Assembly: GCA_964606765.1 (NCBI GenBank)
Contig: CAZSIR010000137.1
Coordinates: forward strand, 1-7,974
Direction of reading: 5' to 3'
Source: Ga0077527 sp964606765
Lineage (GTDB): Bacteria; Pseudomonadota; Gammaproteobacteria; Burkholderiales; SG8-41
Length of the DNA stretch: 7,974 bases
The notes beneath the pieces were generated by a model. That model saw only the letters and a program-made list of their open reading frames with translations. It was not told the origin of the DNA and did no database searches. This document shows positions 5,721 to 7,974 of the stretch, piece after piece (positions within the stretch are counted from its first letter, which is position 1; each line of letters opens with the position of its first letter). Both the position numbers and the translations under genes were made by a program.

Positions 5721-6602
5721 ATGACCCGCAGCCCCTCAATCCACAGCATGACCGGTTATGCCACGGCCTCGCGCGAACTTGCCTGGGGAGCCGTCAGCCT
5801 CGAGCTGCGTTCGGTCAATCATCGTTACCTCGATGTCTCCTTCCGCATGCCTGATGAACTGCGACCGGCGGAGCAGGCCCTGCGCGAAGCCGTCTCGGGC
5901 GCAATGACCCGCGGCAAGGTCGAATGCCGCGTCTCCTACGCCCTGCGTGCCGGGGCACAGGGCGGCACCGGACTCGACGCGAAGCTGCTCGCGCAACTGC
6001 TCGATCTCAACGCCAGCGCCCGCGCAGCACTGCCCGAAGCGCGTCCGCTCGGCGTCGCCGACATCCTGCGCTGGCCGGGCATGCTCGGCGCCGACGCCCT
6101 TCCCGTCGATGAAATGCGCAGCACCACGGCCGAATTGATGCAGGAGGCGCTGCGCGAATTCAGCGCCGCGCGCGCGCGCGAAGGCGCAAAACTGGCCGCC
6201 GTCATCCTCGAGCGCGCCGCCGAAATGCGCAGCCGCATCGCAACCGTGCAGCCCCGGATGCCGGGCATCATCGCGACCTTCGAGGAAAAACTGAACGCGC
6301 GGCTGAAAGAAGCCCTGGTTTCCGCCGACGATGAGCGCGTGCGCCAGGAAATCACCCTGTTCGTCAACAAGATCGACGTTGATGAAGAGCTGTCGCGGCT
6401 GGCCACCCACCTTGATGAACTGCAGCGCATCCTCGGCAAGGGCGGCGCGTCCGGCAAGCGCCTCGATTTCCTGATGCAGGAACTCAACCGCGAAGCCAAC
6501 ACCCTGGGCTCGAAATCGGCCGACATCGAAGTGACGCGGGTGGCGATGGATCTCAAGCTGCTGATTGAACAGATGCGCGAGCAGATTCAGAATATCGAAT
6601 AG
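5721..6602 (+). CDS. yicC: YicC/YloC family endoribonuclease
   Basis: This 293-residue protein belongs to the YicC family, recently shown in E. coli and B. subtilis to be an endoribonuclease involved in small-RNA and mRNA decay; the family role is known, the targets here are not. The N-terminal domain begins IHSMTGYATA (7-16) and contains ELRSVNHRYLD (28-38) and TRGKVECRVS (63-72). The C-terminal domain (formerly DUF1732) holds DVDEELSRLATHLDEL (219-234) and the signature GKRLDFLMQELNREANTLGS (245-264), then a helical end. The ATG at 5721 is chosen over an in-frame ATG at 5682, which would add 13 residues overlapping the rph promoter region, and over Met10, which would cut into the conserved start. 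No clear Shine-Dalgarno. It leads the yicC-gmk-rpoZ-spoT run. Confidence 0.93.
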   Translation: MTRSPSIHSMTGYATASRELAWGAVSLELRSVNHRYLDVSFRMPDELRPAEQALREAVSGAMTRGKVECRVSYALRAGAQGGTGLDAKLLAQLLDLNASARAALPEARPLGVADILRWPGMLGADALPVDEMRSTTAELMQEALREFSAARAREGAKLAAVILERAAEMRSRIATVQPRMPGIIATFEEKLNARLKEALVSADDERVRQEITLFVNKIDVDEELSRLATHLDELQRILGKGGASGKRLDFLMQELNREANTLGSKSADIEVTRVAMDLKLLIEQMREQIQNIE

Positions 6603-6618
6603 ATGCGTTGAATAACCC

Positions 6619-7227
6619 ATGAGCGGCAATTTATACATCGTCAGCGCGCCCTCCGGCGCCGGCAAAACCAGCCTGGTCGCGGCGCTGCTCGAGGCAGACA
6701 GCGGCATCCGCAAGTCCGTGTCGTACACCACACGGCAACCGCGGCCGGGCGAGAGCAACGGCAGTCATTATCACTTTGTCACCACGGACGAATTTGAGCG
6801 CATGGCGCGGGCAGGCGATTTCCTCGAGTCGGCGCTGGTGCACGGCAACCGCTACGCCACGTCGCGCAAATGGGTTGAGGAGCAGGTTGCCGCTGACATC
6901 GACATCGTGCTTGAAATCGACTGGCAGGGCGCCGCCCAGGTGCGCAAGCTGATGCCGGCCGCCATCAGCATTTTCATCCTGCCGCCCTCGTTTGAGGCCC
7001 TGATGCAGCGCCTTAACGCCCGCGGCCAGGATCCGGCGGATGTGATCGCACGGCGGCTGGCCAATGCCCGCGAGGAAATCGCCCACGTTACGGACTTCGA
7101 CTATGTTATTATCAATAACGATTTCCGGACGGCTGCGTCTGAACTTCAGGATGTCATCCGTGCCGAACGTCTGCGCACCCCGCGCCAGCTGAACCGGCAC
7201 GCCGCACTGATCAACCGACTCAAGTAA
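6619..7227 (+). CDS. gmk: Guanylate kinase
   Basis: This 202-residue cytosolic enzyme phosphorylates GMP (and dGMP) with ATP to give GDP, and supplies guanine nucleotides to the ppGpp enzyme encoded downstream. The P-loop is SAPSGAGKTS (9-18) with Lys16; Ala10 stands where many homologues have Gly. The GMP-binding domain shows SVSYTTRQPRPGE (34-46) and NGSHYHFVT (48-56), followed by LEIDWQGAAQVRK (99-111). The lid region is RLNARGQDPADVIARRL, with arginines expected to contact ATP phosphates. Length matches bacterial Gmk. The ATG at 6619 is 16 bases after the yicC stop with only a weak ribosome site, consistent with one transcript. Omega follows 23 bases later. The gmk-rpoZ-spoT order is widely conserved in proteobacteria. 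Confidence 0.97.
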   Translation: MSGNLYIVSAPSGAGKTSLVAALLEADSGIRKSVSYTTRQPRPGESNGSHYHFVTTDEFERMARAGDFLESALVHGNRYATSRKWVEEQVAADIDIVLEIDWQGAAQVRKLMPAAISIFILPPSFEALMQRLNARGQDPADVIARRLANAREEIAHVTDFDYVIINNDFRTAASELQDVIRAERLRTPRQLNRHAALINRLK

Positions 7228-7250
7228 AAAACCTCAGGGTAGAAAACCAC

Positions 7251-7457
7251 ATGGCCCGCATCACTGTAGACGACTGCATGAAAATCATCCCCAACCGCTT
7301 CGAAATGTCGCTGGCGGCAACCTACCGCGCGCGCCAGCTGGCGAACGGCGCCCAGCCGATGATCGACGCGACCCGTGACAAACCCACCGTCATTGCGCTG
7401 CGCGAACTCGCAGCGTCAAAATTCGGCGCGGAAATCCTCAACAAGAGCCCGACGTAA
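7251..7457 (+). CDS. rpoZ: RNA polymerase omega subunit
   Basis: This 68-residue protein is the omega subunit, which wraps the C-terminal end of beta-prime, assists polymerase assembly, and in E. coli contributes to a ppGpp binding site. Recognisable stretches are MARITVDDCMKIIPNRFEM (1-19), LAATYRARQL (21-30) with the conserved RAR, and KPTVIALRELA (44-54), ending in a short variable tail. Betaproteobacterial omegas are typically of this size. AGGG at 7236-7239 lies 11 bases before the ATG, slightly far for a Shine-Dalgarno. It is located between gmk and spoT, as in E. coli, so the polymerase subunit that helps sense ppGpp is encoded just before the enzyme that turns it over. Confidence 0.96.
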   Translation: MARITVDDCMKIIPNRFEMSLAATYRARQLANGAQPMIDATRDKPTVIALRELAASKFGAEILNKSPT

Positions 7458-7523
7458 CAGGCGGCCCGGGCCTCCGGCTGAGGCTTCGCCCCCTGAACGC
7501 GGACGGCATTCTTTCCCGGACGC

Positions 7524-7974
7524 ATGACGCCCTCAGCCCAGCCAGCCGCCGCGGCATCCGCCTCAGCCCCCGCCCTGTTCCAGGAGTGGTCGGGCTACCT
7601 GAAGCCTGAAGACCTGTCGCAGCTGCAGGCGGCCTATCACTTCAGCGAATCAGCGCATCAGGGCCAGTTCCGCAAATCCGGCGAGCCTTATATTGCGCAC
7701 CCGCTCGCCGTCGCCAGCATCCTGGCGCAGTGGCATCTGGATGCACAGGCGCTGACCGCAGCGCTGCTGCACGACGTCGTCGAGGACACCGACGTCACCA
7801 AGAACCAGATCGCCGAACACTTCGGCCGCCCCGTCGCCGAACTGGTCGACGGCGTGTCCAAGCTTGACCGCATCGAGTTCGACAGCCAGGAAAAAGCGCA
7901 GGCGGAAAATTTCCGCAAAATGCTGCTGGCGATGGCGCGCGACGTGCGCGTGATGCTGATCAAACTCGCCGACC
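7524..7974 (+). CDS. spoT: SpoT/Rel bifunctional (p)ppGpp synthetase/hydrolase, N-terminal part (runs off window)
   Basis: The frame is open from ATG 7524 to the window edge, 150 codons, and contains the N-terminal HD hydrolase domain of a long RelA/SpoT protein. Signatures are HQGQFRKSGEPYIAHPLAVA (45-64), ALLHDVVEDTDV (80-91), FGRPVAELVDGVSKLDRI (100-117), FRKMLLAMARDVRVMLIKLAD (130-150, split as FRKMLLAMARD and VRVMLIKLAD). The metal and catalytic residues known from the Streptococcus Rel structure (His53, His77, Asp78, Glu81, Asp82, Asp144) map at a constant offset of six to His59, His83, Asp84, Glu87, Asp88 and Asp150, all intact. That indicates working ppGpp hydrolysis, so SpoT-type rather than hydrolase-dead RelA. 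The synthetase, TGS and ACT domains lie outside. An in-frame stop at 7494 excludes much longer starts; residues 1-18 are an alanine-rich unconserved lead. No clear Shine-Dalgarno. Confidence 0.96.
   Translation, partial: MTPSAQPAAAASASAPALFQEWSGYLKPEDLSQLQAAYHFSESAHQGQFRKSGEPYIAHPLAVASILAQWHLDAQALTAALLHDVVEDTDVTKNQIAEHFGRPVAELVDGVSKLDRIEFDSQEKAQAENFRKMLLAMARDVRVMLIKLAD

Noticed and set aside
4987..5724. 245-codon open frame on the plus strand opposite rph
   Set aside because: Antisense to a complete RNase PH; histidine- and alanine-rich composition typical of a shadow frame.
5736..6758. 340-codon open frame on the minus strand opposite yicC and gmk
   Set aside because: It lies antisense to two clear conserved genes, has no recognisable motif, and is the kind of long shadow frame expected in GC-rich coding DNA.
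7461..7490. Hairpin GCCTC-CGGCT-GAGGC after rpoZ as a terminator
   Set aside because: The stem is only 5 bp and is followed by C-rich sequence without a T run; read-through into spoT is more likely given conserved gene order.

Overview
The window is a GC-rich piece of bacterial chromosome, and its gene content and order suggest a betaproteobacterium, most likely of the Burkholderiales/Rhodocyclales type. The evidence is a thiS-thiG-trmB run, a Bug (TctC-family) periplasmic receptor of the kind greatly expanded in Burkholderiales, and an rph/yicC divergent pair leading into gmk-rpoZ-spoT. Lineage is inferred from these protein families and gene order; no search was run. Almost everything here is core housekeeping, packed tightly. 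No gap without a gene exceeds 300 bases; the longest are 162 bases (4792-4953, filled by an inverted-repeat element) and 129 bases (2851-2979, a promoter and leader).

Layout. Bases 1-1830, plus strand: the 3' end of thiS (sulfur carrier), thiG (thiazole synthase) and trmB (tRNA m7G46 methyltransferase). A 10-bp-stem hairpin at 1832-1855 separates trmB from the convergent minus-strand genes and looks like a shared terminator. Bases 1876-5667, minus strand, in transcription order: rph (RNase PH), rdgB (house-cleaning NTP pyrophosphatase), hemW (radical-SAM haem chaperone), then the Bug receptor with its own promoter, strong Shine-Dalgarno and signal peptide. Bases 5721-7974, plus strand: yicC (endoribonuclease family), gmk (guanylate kinase), rpoZ (RNA polymerase omega) and the first 150 codons of a bifunctional (p)ppGpp synthetase/hydrolase (spoT/rel).

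How the genes fit together. The right half centres on guanine nucleotides and RNA: Gmk makes GDP, SpoT/Rel turns over (p)ppGpp, omega is known to form part of a ppGpp site on RNA polymerase, RNase PH and YicC process RNA, and RdgB removes non-canonical purine nucleotides. The left half joins the thiazole branch of thiamine synthesis to a tRNA-modifying enzyme.

I see no new multi-gene system. The least ordinary item is a MITE-like inverted repeat (4812-4936) built from three 9-mers of the CACAGAGGA type in each arm, lying between rph and rdgB. Smaller oddities are a three-copy 14-bp tandem repeat that crosses the thiG stop codon, a sharply AT-rich patch of about 30 bases with rare codons inside hemW, and a 10-bp palindrome in the leader of the Bug gene.
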